From Borreliella mayonii (GTDB taxonomy: Bacteria > Spirochaetota > Spirochaetia > Borreliales > Borreliaceae): DNA of 27,866 nt. The notes under the pieces are model-generated. The model was not told where the DNA came from. It did not search any database and worked only from the letters and a program-made list of their open reading frames with translations. The position numbers and the translations under genes are program-made. Positions 8,947-16,380 of this stretch are shown piece after piece; the stretch's first letter is position 1, and each line of letters starts with the position of its first letter. The stretch is taken from NCBI RefSeq assembly GCF_001945665.1, contig NZ_CP015783.1, positions 1 to 27,866 of the forward strand. The letters run 5' to 3'.

Positions 8947-9564
8947 ATGGATATTAACAATGAAAATATTATCAATAATAATCTTGAAAAGAAAAATAAA
9001 GGAATGTCTCAAGCAGAGGTCTCTCAGATAACAAGAGATGTAATAACCCAAATATTTGCTCTTTTTGGAGCAGATAATTTTTTAGTGTTATTTCCAAGAA
9101 TGGATTTAAAAGGTTTTGGATATGTTCCACAATTGTTTTTTATAAAACCAAAAACGGAGCTCATAACACGCACTTACAATACCAGCTGTTCCAAAAGACC
9201 GGTTATCAACTATTATGATAGAAAAGCGGAATATGTCAGCTATAATCCAGTAATGACCGGTGAAAATATCTCTTTAAACAGCGGTGTATTAACCTCACTA
9301 TATAAAGAAATGATTTCACCACTTAAAATGACCGTTTTTGGCAATTCTATGCTACGTTTTGATGCTCATCTTGTAAAAGAACAAATGGCCAATAGAATAC
9401 AAGCACAAGTCCCTTTTAGTATCTACAGTCCAACTTTTGGCTTAAAAGAATTAGCTGTAATTACAAGTCTTTCGTTTAAGGACACTCCTTTCATTGATGA
9501 AATTGAAGTTAGCCTATCAATAGAAATAGTAAAAACATTCGCATTAGAAAAATATAAAGGATAA
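8947..9564 (+). CDS. DUF792 protein, tail/baseplate component
   Basis: 205 aa, ATG with AAAAGGA 6 bases before. An Asn-rich N-terminus (NNENIINNNLEKKNKG) precedes a helical segment (VSQITRDVITQIFALFGADNFLVLFP) and a beta-rich body with IYSPTFGLKELAVITSLSFKDTPFIDEIEVSLSIEIVKTF. Position directly after the tape measure and before a hub-like gene corresponds to LysM/XkdP- or gpN-like genes of contractile phages, but no LysM motif is visible. I only claim baseplate-proximal tail protein. Confidence 0.5.
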   Translation: MDINNENIINNNLEKKNKGMSQAEVSQITRDVITQIFALFGADNFLVLFPRMDLKGFGYVPQLFFIKPKTELITRTYNTSCSKRPVINYYDRKAEYVSYNPVMTGENISLNSGVLTSLYKEMISPLKMTVFGNSMLRFDAHLVKEQMANRIQAQVPFSIYSPTFGLKELAVITSLSFKDTPFIDEIEVSLSIEIVKTFALEKYKG

Positions 9565-9567
9565 TTA

Positions 9568-10508
9568 ATGTTGCTACTACAATATGATTTTAAAATTGAG
9601 TTCTACAAAGAAAAACAATCCCTAGAAAAGGATACAAACACTAGAGTTTCTTTAATTGAAGAAACTCCTAAAATTATAATAAATACACAACATGGAATTC
9701 ATGTTGATATTACCATATCTAATGAATTTTCAAATTATAATTTTGTAAAATCTAAACGAACAAAAATTGTACTTTGGAATTTGCCCTAGACTTCACCAAC
9801 GACATTGAAGTAGGAGATATAGTAAAAATACGCTATAAAAAATTTGCTCATGAAAAAAATTTTGATTTCATAATGTCGGGATATTTAGGGACTCCTATGA
9901 GTACTGATTATCCTGGTGGGGATTTTAGCGTTGAGCTTGACGTTCGGTTAGCGGTTAGTAGCAACTTCTTTAATCGAAAATTAGATAACAAAAACTTCAA
10001 GGGTAAGACGGTTCAAGAGGCAATAGAATCTGTATTTCCCAATCGCAATATTATTAATATGGACAAAGAAGGTCGTCTTAAAATCATTGACAAAGATATT
10101 TATGCCACAACGCCAAAAGAGTTTGTTGAAAAAATCAAAGGAATATATATTCATGACGTAATAGCTGATATTGGCGGCGACAGCTTTGATGTTGAATGTA
10201 ATTTTATATTTACTAAGGATAGAACAATTGAAACAGATGAAAATTACAAGGCTTTAGAAGATTATGGACTTGAATTCATTCCACAACAAGAAATTGCTAT
10301 TGAAGGTGAATACAAGTTAAGACGTGTATATTGGAACGCACAAACATTTTACACACATAAACTAAAAATTGGCGATAAGGTTTCATTTATTGATGGATTA
10401 GGAAAAATGATAAAAACCACCATAAAAGAAACAAGTGCAAGACTTAGCAACGCAGGAGAGTGTTCATTAATACTTAAATTAAAGGATGATTCTGATGATT
10501 CTGATTAA
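9568..10508 (+). pseudogene. DUF693 baseplate-hub-like gene with one frameshift
   Basis: ATG at 9568, four bases after the previous gene. Translation stops at TAG 9787-9789 (…VLWNLP*). One extra T here (CCC TTA GAC) would read NLPLDFTNDIEVGDIVKIRYKK and join the frame that runs to 10508, about 313 aa. The restored protein has the pattern of gp27/XkdQ/gpD-like hub proteins: an N-terminal strand-rich domain with 'DIEVGDIVKIRYKKF', a middle with RLAVSSNFFNRKLDNKNFKGKTVQEAIESVF, and a late 'LKIGDKVSFIDGLGKMIKTTIKETSARLSNAGECSLILKL'. The hub role follows from that pattern and from the spike-like gene next door. Confidence 0.6.
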
Positions 10509-10533
10509 ATGTATAAAGTAAAAGGGGATTAAA

Positions 10534-11088
10534 ATGACTAAAGACTATAAAATTTACAGAATGAATCAGCGTCTTTATGGACATGCTTTAGCGCAAGAGG
10601 ACGTTAAAAATTGGATTTATTCAAACATTTTTATAATTAAAATTGGCACTGTAAAGGAGTTTAAACAACAAACTCAAGAAGCTATTGTTACAATACCCGA
10701 ATTTGAAGATTTAGAAATTCACACAAAAAATATCTCTAATATCAGTTTAGAACTATCAAAAGGTGATAACGTTTTACTGCTTCAATCAAGCGTTAATATT
10801 TTTGATAAAAATAACGATATTCACTTTGACAAACATCACTTTTATATACTTAGTGCAATTAGCCCAAAGACTTTAAATCTAATCTCTGATACTGTTAAAA
10901 TTAAAGCAAACAATAATATTGAAATAGCTAACCAAACAACTAGCTTAAAAACAATTCTCAAAAATATTGTAAGTGCTATTGAGGGTATAAAAATCGCAAC
11001 CACACAAGGAGGCCCAGTAATTGAATCAGTCAGTCTAAAAATAGCAACCACTAAAATTAATTCTGATATTAATAGTTTGTTTAAGTAA
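10534..11088 (+). CDS. DUF777 protein, probable baseplate spike (gpV/gp138-like)
   Basis: 184 aa, ATG with AAAAGGGG upstream. The N-terminal part has an OB-like pattern, IFIIKIGTVKEFKQQTQEAIVTIPEF ... LSKGDNVLLLQSSV, as in phage spike proteins of the gp138/gpV type. This is followed by repetitive strands LNLISDTVKIKANNNIEIANQTTSLKTILKNIVSAIEGI, the usual beta-helix stem and trimerising tail. Such proteins tip the tail tube and pierce the outer membrane. Recognition is by pattern and gene order; DUF777 itself has no assigned function that I know. Confidence 0.6.
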   Translation: MTKDYKIYRMNQRLYGHALAQEDVKNWIYSNIFIIKIGTVKEFKQQTQEAIVTIPEFEDLEIHTKNISNISLELSKGDNVLLLQSSVNIFDKNNDIHFDKHHFYILSAISPKTLNLISDTVKIKANNNIEIANQTTSLKTILKNIVSAIEGIKIATTQGGPVIESVSLKIATTKINSDINSLFK

Positions 11089-11104
11089 TTTTTGATAAAT
11101 ATGG

Positions 11105-11118
11105 TATAATTACTAGTA
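11105..11118 (+). promoter_or_regulatory. extended -10 element placed for a leaderless transcript
   Basis: TGG-TATAAT: a perfect TATAAT at 11105-11110 preceded by TG in the extended -10 position (11102-11103). The next gene's ATG begins 8 bases after the hexamer, so transcription would start at or beside the start codon itself. No ribosome site precedes that ATG. A weak -35 (TTAAGT, 11081-11086) is 18 bases upstream. Confidence 0.5.
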
Positions 11119-11450
11119 TGGATTTAAGATTAGGCAATAATTTTGAATTGGTATTTAATAACGATTTATCACTTGTTGATGGAATTGATGAACAAAAACA
11201 AAGATTTTTGATATTTTTAAAAACCTTAAGGGGTAGTTTAAGCTATGCTCCTCATTGGGGACTGGACTATTTCTTGCTTTTAAAGCTGTTAAAAATTAAC
11301 AATCTTCACGCTGTAAAAAATTATTTTCATGAAATATCTAAAGAGCTTAACTTAGATTTAATAAATATTTCAACTGCTATACAAGACAACAAAGCACATA
11401 TATCCTTTTTTTTCTCAGGCGATGTTTTGAATATGGAGTTTAATTTATGA
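11118..11450 (+). CDS. gp25/gpW-like baseplate wedge protein
   Basis: 110 aa beginning MDLRLGNNFELVFNNDLSLVDGIDEQKQRFLIFLKTLRGSLSYAPHWGLDYF. This is the family pattern of gp25/XkdS-like proteins: a DL-like opening, 'G-x-xx-xxQ-x-xxxLxTxxGSxxxxPxxGxD', then a helix and two final strands (AHISFFFSGDVLNMEF). These form the inner baseplate wedge that triggers sheath contraction. No Shine-Dalgarno sequence precedes the ATG; instead a -10 box sits 7 bases upstream. The stop overlaps the next start (ATGA). Confidence 0.7.
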   Translation: MDLRLGNNFELVFNNDLSLVDGIDEQKQRFLIFLKTLRGSLSYAPHWGLDYFLLLKLLKINNLHAVKNYFHEISKELNLDLINISTAIQDNKAHISFFFSGDVLNMEFNL

Positions 11451-12322
11451 GCATAGTTTTTGATTCTGATTTTGGCATTTTAAAACGTACAATTAAGGAT
11501 ATTGTAAGAACAAAAAGAGAATATTTGCGTGTAAATTATGGGATTAATATTGATGATAATCAAAGCTCAATTTATAACATTATTGCGTCTTCTTTAGCAT
11601 TAATTGAAGAAGAAATAATTAATGAGCTTAATCTCTTTTTTTCTAAAATGAAACCGGGTGGTACTTATTGGGCTGCTATTGAAGAACACATTTCTTCTAA
11701 AAGCACAACTTACAGCGCGGTTCGCAAAGCTTTACTTAATCTTGATGGGGTTGAGTACACTAATATTAAAAGTGCAGCTGGTAAAGCCAACATATATCTA
11801 ATTCTAAAGGAAATTTTACTAGACTCTAGTAAATCTAATATTAATAGTCCTGAATTTAAAGCAAAACTTTGGGAAACATTATATCTAACAACTCCTAGTG
11901 GTACTTTACTTGAGGGAGACATAGAAATTGATGGTCTCAATTCAACTGGACAACGTAAATCCTATAAAATATCACTAGGGAAAAGAAAATATGTTTACAT
12001 GAAAGTAAAGTATAAACTTGACCTTAAAAACTATCTCTACTTAAACATAGACTCTCAAATTAGGGACATTTATTCTAGGATTATTTCAAACAACTATTCT
12101 GATATGGGAATTAGCTTTGAATATCAAGACTTTTTTGCTCCAGTTAATGAAGTTAAAGGAATTAAGTTTATGGAAATAAGCACTTGTATTAAAGATACAG
12201 ACACTGAGAGTATTACAAAAATTGGTGATAGCGATTTTAAAAAAAATCAAGATATTACCATTAATGATGACACAATGCTACTTTTCAATACGACAGATAG
12301 ATTGCTTATTGATATTGGATAG
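11447..12322 (+). CDS. DUF276 baseplate J-like protein
   Basis: 291 aa, ATG overlapping the previous stop. The N-terminus reads TKREYLRVNYGINIDDNQSSIYNIIASSLALIEEEIINELNLFFSKMKPGGTYWAAIEEHI, the helix typical of gpJ/gp47/XkdT proteins ('...G.....L..L..r.......'). It is followed by strand repeats including TLYLTTPSGTLLEGDIEIDGLNSTGQRKSYKISLG, which is the baseplate_J 'GTxxxG' type segment. Pairing with a gp25-like gene upstream and a gpI-like gene downstream supports this strongly. Confidence 0.7.
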   Translation: MSIVFDSDFGILKRTIKDIVRTKREYLRVNYGINIDDNQSSIYNIIASSLALIEEEIINELNLFFSKMKPGGTYWAAIEEHISSKSTTYSAVRKALLNLDGVEYTNIKSAAGKANIYLILKEILLDSSKSNINSPEFKAKLWETLYLTTPSGTLLEGDIEIDGLNSTGQRKSYKISLGKRKYVYMKVKYKLDLKNYLYLNIDSQIRDIYSRIISNNYSDMGISFEYQDFFAPVNEVKGIKFMEISTCIKDTDTESITKIGDSDFKKNQDITINDDTMLLFNTTDRLLIDIG

Positions 12323-12331
12323 TTAACAAAT

Positions 12332-12937
12332 ATGAAAATACCCAATCTTTTCAAAAACACCGAAATTCATAAATTTATACGTACAGAAACAGAATATGCA
12401 CAAGCATTGCTTAATGAACTTAAGTCCCTTAATTCCAACTTCATGTCCATTAATGTAATAGAAAATATAAAATCAAGATATATTGCAATATGGATATCTC
12501 AAGTTTTATCTATCTTTTATGCAAAAACTCAAACTTTACAAAGTATTACAAGCAATATTAATAGTGTTATTTTTGCTTTACGTCATATTGGCACTGATGA
12601 GTCATTTAGACTGATTTTCAAGACCTTTTTAAATGTGGACATTGAAGTTACTACTCCTGAAGCTGGGGTTATTGATATCTCTTTAAAAGGGGCAATAAAA
12701 ACAAACTTTACTACATTTATTTCGCCTAGCACTAAAAAAGGAAAACGACTAAAAAAGATAATTCTTAGAGAAAAGAAACCTGGATACGCTGCATCTAAAA
12801 AGGCTTTAGTATTCAACTCACTTCCTAAGGGCTATGATCATTCAATTTATGCTTTTATTAAGAGAATTATTCCTATTGGTAGAGTTCTCAAAATTAATAA
12901 TACAGATGGTAACAATATTATTGCTTTCAACAACTAA
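12332..12937 (+). CDS. DUF735 protein, gpI/XkdU-like baseplate component
   Basis: 201 aa, ATG 9 bases after the J-like gene. It begins with a helix-rich half (ETEYAQALLNELKSLNSNFMSINVIENIKSRYIAIWISQVLS), then HIGTDESFRLIFKTFLNVDIEVTTPEAGVIDISLKG and a strand-rich end (HSIYAFIKRIIPIGRVLKIN). This matches the layout of XkdU/DUF2612/gpI proteins that follow gpJ: a helical N-terminus, then a small beta domain anchoring tail fibres. Function inferred from order and layout. Confidence 0.6.
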   Translation: MKIPNLFKNTEIHKFIRTETEYAQALLNELKSLNSNFMSINVIENIKSRYIAIWISQVLSIFYAKTQTLQSITSNINSVIFALRHIGTDESFRLIFKTFLNVDIEVTTPEAGVIDISLKGAIKTNFTTFISPSTKKGKRLKKIILREKKPGYAASKKALVFNSLPKGYDHSIYAFIKRIIPIGRVLKINNTDGNNIIAFNN

Positions 12938-12946
12938 GGGGGTTTT

Positions 12947-13763
12947 ATGGCTGATGATCAAGAAAAATTACTAATTGATGAAGAAGAAACGGTTCAAATA
13001 AAAGATTTAAATAAAGTTACGACCGTTAACAATACTGATCTTTTACTGCTTGATGATGGAGCTGCAAGCAGTAATGCTATCACCTTTAAAAACTTTTTAG
13101 ATGCTTCTAAAGACAAAATATTTAAAGGAGAAGGATTAGACTATTTTAAGCAGATAATTAAGTCTACAATTGCCGAAGAACTTGCAGCTGATAAAGATTT
13201 TGTAGAAAAAATTTATGCTAAAATAACGGACAAATTAATTAACAACGATTCTACTAATATTTCTAACCTTTTTAGTAAAATTAAATCACGCCTTACAAAT
13301 AGCATATCATCAGCCACTCTATCTAGAAATGATGATCTTTTGATAATGTCTTCTTCAAGTATTCAAAAAACACCCGTTCCAAAACAACTGCTTGGAGTAC
13401 CATCAGATTTTTCACATGGAAGAAATTTTGCATACGGACCAACGCTTTATTCGTCTGACTACAAGAACAAATCAATAACTATTAAGTTGGAGCACACTAA
13501 TAATGCAACTCTTATTTTTTATAAATATAATGATAATGACCCCATTTACCTTGATATTGAGCTTGACGTAGAACACTACAGTAATAGCGAGAGTAAAGTA
13601 CTTTATCTAAGATATTCCGATGAAAGTGAAACAAGTATGGCTTATGAGCAATCAGACGCTCCCCCAAGGACTATCTAGTAGATTTCCCATGTATAAAGGA
13701 TGGTATATTCAAAAAAGAGCCTACCTATCAGGGGGCCCCATCCCGAAGCTTTTAAAGCTGTAA
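12947..13763 (+). pseudogene. DUF685 fibre-like protein gene, frameshifted near its 3' end
   Basis: ATG at 12947 after GGGGG. As written it gives 243 aa ending ...SDAPPRTI at 13678. The C-run 13661-13665 is five long; with four C the frame continues as QGLSSRFPMYKGWYIQKRAY and on to ...PKLLKL at 13763, about 271 aa. That extension is coherent, aromatic-rich and needs only one indel. The N-terminus has 'TVNNTDLLLLDDGAASSNAITFKNFLD', a phage fibre-attachment motif ('DxLLLxD..s..nkkItf.nL'), and later strands resemble fibre shafts. As last gene of the tail module it is the best candidate for the receptor-contacting protein. Only about 30 residues are lost if the indel is real. Confidence 0.6.
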
Positions 13764-13769
13764 ACTTCT

Positions 13770-13799
13770 TTAGCAAAAATTAAGGTTTTGATATATAAT
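13770..13799 (+). promoter_or_regulatory. putative promoter of the bly operon
   Basis: TATAAT at 13794-13799 with a TTAGCA -35-like hexamer (13770-13775) 18 bases upstream, 38 bases before blyA. It lies in the only spacer between tail genes and lysis genes and would uncouple lysis from virion transcription. Motif evidence only. Confidence 0.45.
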
Positions 13800-13837
13800 G
13801 TATATACAAATAAAAAATTAAAATAAAGGATTAAAAA

Positions 13838-14041
13838 ATGGATACTATTAAATTAACAGAGCTTCTTATCAATTTAAACGAAATTAAACTTATAGCCGTA
13901 ATGATTTTTGTAACAGTACTGGTTTTAGGAGTGTTAATTCTTCTCAAGCCTTTATTAAAAGACATATTGACTATTGTAATAGGCAAGATTTTTAAGAATG
14001 GCAATAGTAATGGCAAAAATCACATTAAAAAAAGAGATTAA
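13838..14041 (+). CDS. blyA: BlyA holin
   Basis: 67 aa with one strong membrane segment (KLIAVMIFVTVLVLGVLILL, about residues 17-37) and a Lys/Asn-rich cytoplasmic-type tail (KNGNSNGKNHIKKRD), matching the 7.4-kDa BlyA of Borrelia cp32 plasmids. BlyA was first reported as a haemolysin and later shown to act as a holin with BlyB. An AAAGGA ribosome site precedes the ATG. It is the first gene of a tight four-gene operon (spacing 3 bases, then overlaps), downstream of the tail genes where lysis genes are expected. Confidence 0.85.
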   Translation: MDTIKLTELLINLNEIKLIAVMIFVTVLVLGVLILLKPLLKDILTIVIGKIFKNGNSNGKNHIKKRD

Positions 14042-14044
14042 CTT

Positions 14045-14392
14045 ATGAAATTATCCAAAGATAATGTTGAGTTTGGACTTACGTCTTTATCAACCCTTAT
14101 TGATATATTTTCTAAATTTGAAGATGAATTTGATGAAATTGCACATAAAGGATTCTTTTTGGTTTATGAGCTGTATTCTCATTATAAATTAATCTATACA
14201 GCAAATATGGAAAGACTTGAGAGTGCATTAACCCCAGCAATAAATGCGGCACTCGCTCCATTAAATGAAAAAATCAATCAATGCATTGACTTAGTTAATT
14301 CTGATGAAAAAAATCTCAAAATATCTAATGATCTGAAATTCAATCAGGAAGGAAAACCTATCTATAAGGAAAGAATAAATAATGCAAAATAA
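14045..14392 (+). CDS. blyB: BlyB, holin-associated protein
   Basis: 115 aa, soluble and helical (LTSLSTLIDIFSKFEDEFDEIAHKGFFLVYELYSHYKL), with no membrane segment. It matches BlyB in size and in its place directly after blyA, 3 bases apart. In Borrelia, BlyB stabilises or promotes BlyA activity. The Ala/Pro stretch ALTPAINAALAPLNEK may be a flexible linker. Its last 11 bases overlap blyC. Confidence 0.8.
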   Translation: MKLSKDNVEFGLTSLSTLIDIFSKFEDEFDEIAHKGFFLVYELYSHYKLIYTANMERLESALTPAINAALAPLNEKINQCIDLVNSDEKNLKISNDLKFNQEGKPIYKERINNAK

Positions 14393-14717
14393 CACTATTG
14401 GTTTAGGACTTAATTTACTATCCAGCTTAACTAACATAGCTAAAACTGATACAAACATAGATCATAATTACATTAATACTTTTAGTAAAGTAATAGATTT
14501 TTTCTACAAAACATATATAAGCACACTAAAATCTATGGAAACAGCTGAGTCAACTAAAATATTTGAAGAAATACAAGACATTTTAAAATACAACATTGAG
14601 ATAATAGAGGCTATCTCTACTGATAAAAGCAAAAGAATTATCACTTCACTTAAAGCAACACGTAACAAAATTATGAAAGAATATATCAAAATACTTAAAA
14701 GAGGTGAAAATGCTTAA
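14382..14717 (+). CDS. blyC: BlyC
   Basis: 111 aa, ATG inside the end of blyB. All-helical, soluble, with pattern similar to BlyB (GLGLNLLSSLTNIAKTDTNIDHNYINTFSKVIDFFYKTYISTLKSMETAE). The N-terminal halves of BlyB and BlyC share the 'FGL/LGL-x-SL-x-x-L-x-x-I' opening, suggesting they are paralogues (my inference from the text). Third gene of the bly operon; function unknown, presumed lysis accessory. Confidence 0.75.
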   Translation: MQNNTIGLGLNLLSSLTNIAKTDTNIDHNYINTFSKVIDFFYKTYISTLKSMETAESTKIFEEIQDILKYNIEIIEAISTDKSKRIITSLKATRNKIMKEYIKILKRGENA

Positions 14718-15063
14718 AAGATTGCATTGTCTACTAATTGCTTTGCTACTATGTTGCACCACTATTGCCAACCTACCAGAAGAGCCAAAACCGCCAATTA
14801 TTCCAACGCTAAAATCTTTAGCTAAATATGAAACACAACTTTCAGAGTATGTTATGTACCTAGTAACATTTTTAGCTAAAACAAAAGTTAAAGTTAATGA
14901 TCCAAATTATCCAGAATATCCTTATCCAGACTTATCAACACTAAAAGACGAACACTCCATAACTGCAGTAAAACACAATATCAACATATATTTAGAGTAC
15001 ATTAAAAAAACAAAACCAATAGCGGAAAAAGTCTATAATAAATATTCCCAGTTAAAAATGTAA
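14710..15063 (+). CDS. blyD: BlyD, exported lysis-operon protein
   Basis: 117 aa from ATG 14710, served by AGAGGTG inside blyC; an in-frame GTG six bases earlier overlaps that site. The N-terminus is a signal peptide (MLKRLHCLLIALLLCCTTIA) with a Cys pair after the hydrophobic core, so it could be a secreted protein or an atypical spirochaetal lipoprotein. The mature part is Pro-rich (LPEEPKPPIIPT; DPNYPEYPYPD) followed by helix. The signal peptide and position suggest a periplasmic partner of the holin, a spanin-like role being possible but unproven. Confidence 0.75.
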   Translation: MLKRLHCLLIALLLCCTTIANLPEEPKPPIIPTLKSLAKYETQLSEYVMYLVTFLAKTKVKVNDPNYPEYPYPDLSTLKDEHSITAVKHNINIYLEYIKKTKPIAEKVYNKYSQLKM

Positions 15064-15072
15064 ATTACAAAA

Positions 15073-15095
15073 AGGTTTTTCTTGCAAGAAATCCT
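15073..15095 (+). terminator. candidate terminator after blyD
   Basis: An imperfect hairpin with arms AGG-TTTTTCTTGC / GCAAGAAATCCT lies 10 bases after the blyD stop and is followed by ATTTTA. The stem is nearly contiguous with a tight loop; the T tract is short, so strength is uncertain. Confidence 0.4.
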
Positions 15096-15140
15096 ATTTT
15101 ACATATAAAAATCTCTAAAGCCAATTAATCTAAAATAGTG

Positions 15141-15146
15141 TATAAT
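15141..15146 (+). promoter_or_regulatory. bdr: -10 box upstream of the first bdr gene
   Basis: A perfect TATAAT lies 22 bases before the bdr start at 15168 and 9 bases before its AAGGGA ribosome site (15155-15160). No convincing -35 hexamer is visible. Confidence 0.4.
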
Positions 15147-15167
15147 ATGACTATAAGGGAAAATTTT

Positions 15168-15809
15168 ATGGAAACAGTGTCAACAAATATTGCAAGTGTA
15201 ACTCAAGAACAAATATATAAAGAATTTATTAGACTGGGCATGGAACAATTAATAGCACAAGATTTATCTAAAAGATATTATCACAATGAACTAACATATA
15301 GAGATTTAGAAAATTTAGAAAAACAATTTGATATAAAATTTGATAATCTTGTTTCTAAAATAGATAATGCCAAAAGTGAACTTAATACCAAGATAGATAA
15401 TGTAGAAAAGAATTTACAAAAGGATATATCTAATTTAGACATCAAGATTGATTCCGTAGAGAAGAATTTACATGTTAAGATTGATGCTATTAAAAGCGAA
15501 CTTAATACTAAGATTGACAATGTGGAAAAGAATTTAAATCTAAAAATAGATGGTTTAGATACTAAGATAGATACTGTAGAAAAGAATTTACATGTTAAGA
15601 TTGATACCGTTAAAAGCGAACTTAATACTAAGATTGATAATGTAGAAAAGAATTTAAATCTAAAAATAGATGGCTTGAATATCAAAATAGACAATGTGGA
15701 AAAGAATTTAATGTCTCTTTCAGAAATGCTTAAATGGGTATTGGGAATTATGGGAGCAATGTCTATAACAATGATAGCCGGACTAATATTTGCTTTCATT
15801 TCTAAATAG
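15168..15809 (+). CDS. bdr: Bdr repeat protein (mlp-linked copy)
   Basis: 213 aa from ATG 15168; an upstream in-frame ATG at 15138 lies across the -10 box and before the AAGGGA site, so is rejected. The N-terminal domain (QEQIYKEFIRLGMEQLIAQDLSKRYYHNELTYRDLENLEKQF) is followed by about 130 residues of coiled-coil repeats built on KIDNVEKNL / KSELNTKID. A C-terminal membrane anchor follows (WVLGIMGAMSITMIAGLIFAFIS). This is the Bdr architecture: an inner-membrane anchored protein with a repeat domain of variable length. A 120-bp tandem duplication lies inside. The second bdr of the plasmid follows the partition genes. Function unknown. Confidence 0.85.
   Translation: METVSTNIASVTQEQIYKEFIRLGMEQLIAQDLSKRYYHNELTYRDLENLEKQFDIKFDNLVSKIDNAKSELNTKIDNVEKNLQKDISNLDIKIDSVEKNLHVKIDAIKSELNTKIDNVEKNLNLKIDGLDTKIDTVEKNLHVKIDTVKSELNTKIDNVEKNLNLKIDGLNIKIDNVEKNLMSLSEMLKWVLGIMGAMSITMIAGLIFAFISK
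15456..15695 (+). repeat. two tandem 120-bp repeats inside bdr
   Basis: The unit starting GTAGAGAAGAATTTACATG at 15456 recurs at 15576 (GTAGAAAAGAATTTACATG) and the pattern starts again at 15696. Each unit is 40 codons, in frame, with only scattered base differences. The whole is embedded in shorter 27-33 bp KID repeats from about 15350 to 15720. Copy-number change here would lengthen or shorten the coiled coil without frameshift. Confidence 0.8.
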
Positions 15810-15817
15810 CTACTACC

Positions 15818-15887
15818 TCACTTAAAGAATATCAATTCAAATAATAATTGTTTATCCAATATTTAGTATTAATACTTAGTTAAGTGA
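15818..15887 (+). promoter_or_regulatory. mlp upstream region with nested dyads
   Basis: The 105-base spacer before mlp contains an outer inverted repeat TCACTTAA (15818-15825) / TTAAGTGA (15880-15887) and a perfect 12-bp palindrome AGTATTAATACT (15865-15876). Promoter hexamers cannot be fixed with confidence. mlp genes are known to be environmentally regulated, so these dyads are operator candidates. Confidence 0.35.
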
Positions 15888-15914
15888 ATATTAATAATAA
15901 AAAAAGGAGTAACA

Positions 15915-16343
15915 ATGAAAATCATCAACATATTATTTTGTTTATTTTTACTAATGCTAAACGGCTGTAATTCTAATGATACTAATACTAGCCAAACAAA
16001 AAGTAGACAAAAACGTGATTTAACCCAAAAAGAAGCAACACAAGAAAAACCTAAATCTAAAGAAGAACTTCTTAAAGAAAAACTAAATGATGATCAAAAA
16101 AAACACCTTGACTGGTTAAAAACCGCTTTAACTGGTGCTGGAGAATTTGATAAATTCTTAGAAAATGATGAATCTAAAATAAAAACAGCGCTTGATCATA
16201 TAAAAAAAGAACTTGACAGCTGTACTAGCAATAATGCTGAACAACAAAAGACCACTTTCAAACAAACAGTTCAAGGCGCACTTAGCGGGGATATAGACAA
16301 ATTTACAGAGCAAGCAAGTAGTACGTGCAATAATGGTGGCTAA
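15915..16343 (+). CDS. mlp: Mlp surface lipoprotein
   Basis: 142 aa, ATG with AAAAAGGAG 8 bases upstream. Signal peptide [18 protein letters not shown] has lipobox L15-N-G-C18, so the mature protein is lipid-anchored at Cys18. A linker rich in Ser/Thr/Lys precedes the conserved Mlp core: [48 protein letters not shown], with the paired Cys near the end (DSCTS; STCNN). Mlp proteins are variable outer-surface lipoproteins of cp32 plasmids expressed around transmission to mammals; function not settled. A G+C-rich terminator follows, shared with the converging ssbP gene. Confidence 0.9.
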   Translation: MKIINILFCLFLLMLNGCNSNDTNTSQTKSRQKRDLTQKEATQEKPKSKEELLKEKLNDDQKKHLDWLKTALTGAGEFDKFLENDESKIKTALDHIKKELDSCTSNNAEQQKTTFKQTVQGALSGDIDKFTEQASSTCNNGG

Positions 16344-16352
16344 TAATCTAAC

Positions 16353-16373
16353 AGCCCCCTATTTGGGGGCTTT
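16353..16373 (+). terminator. rho-independent terminator between mlp and ssbP
   Basis: AGCCCCC-tattt-GGGGGCT is a perfect 7-bp stem, followed on + by TTTAAT. It lies in the 37 bases between the converging stop codons of mlp and ssbP and, being symmetric, can serve both, though the T tract favours mlp. Confidence 0.8.
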
Positions 16374-16380
16374 AATATTG

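Noticed and set aside
15281..15799. Long open frame of 172 codons on - opposite the first bdr
   Set aside because: It mirrors the KID repeats of bdr, is Ser/Leu/Phe-rich from antisense of Lys/Asp codons, and has no ribosome site or homology. An artefact of the repeats.
15071..16343. rev gene expected between bly and mlp in some cp32 plasmids
   Set aside because: The interval is filled by bdr and mlp; no Rev-like signal peptide or ORF is seen.
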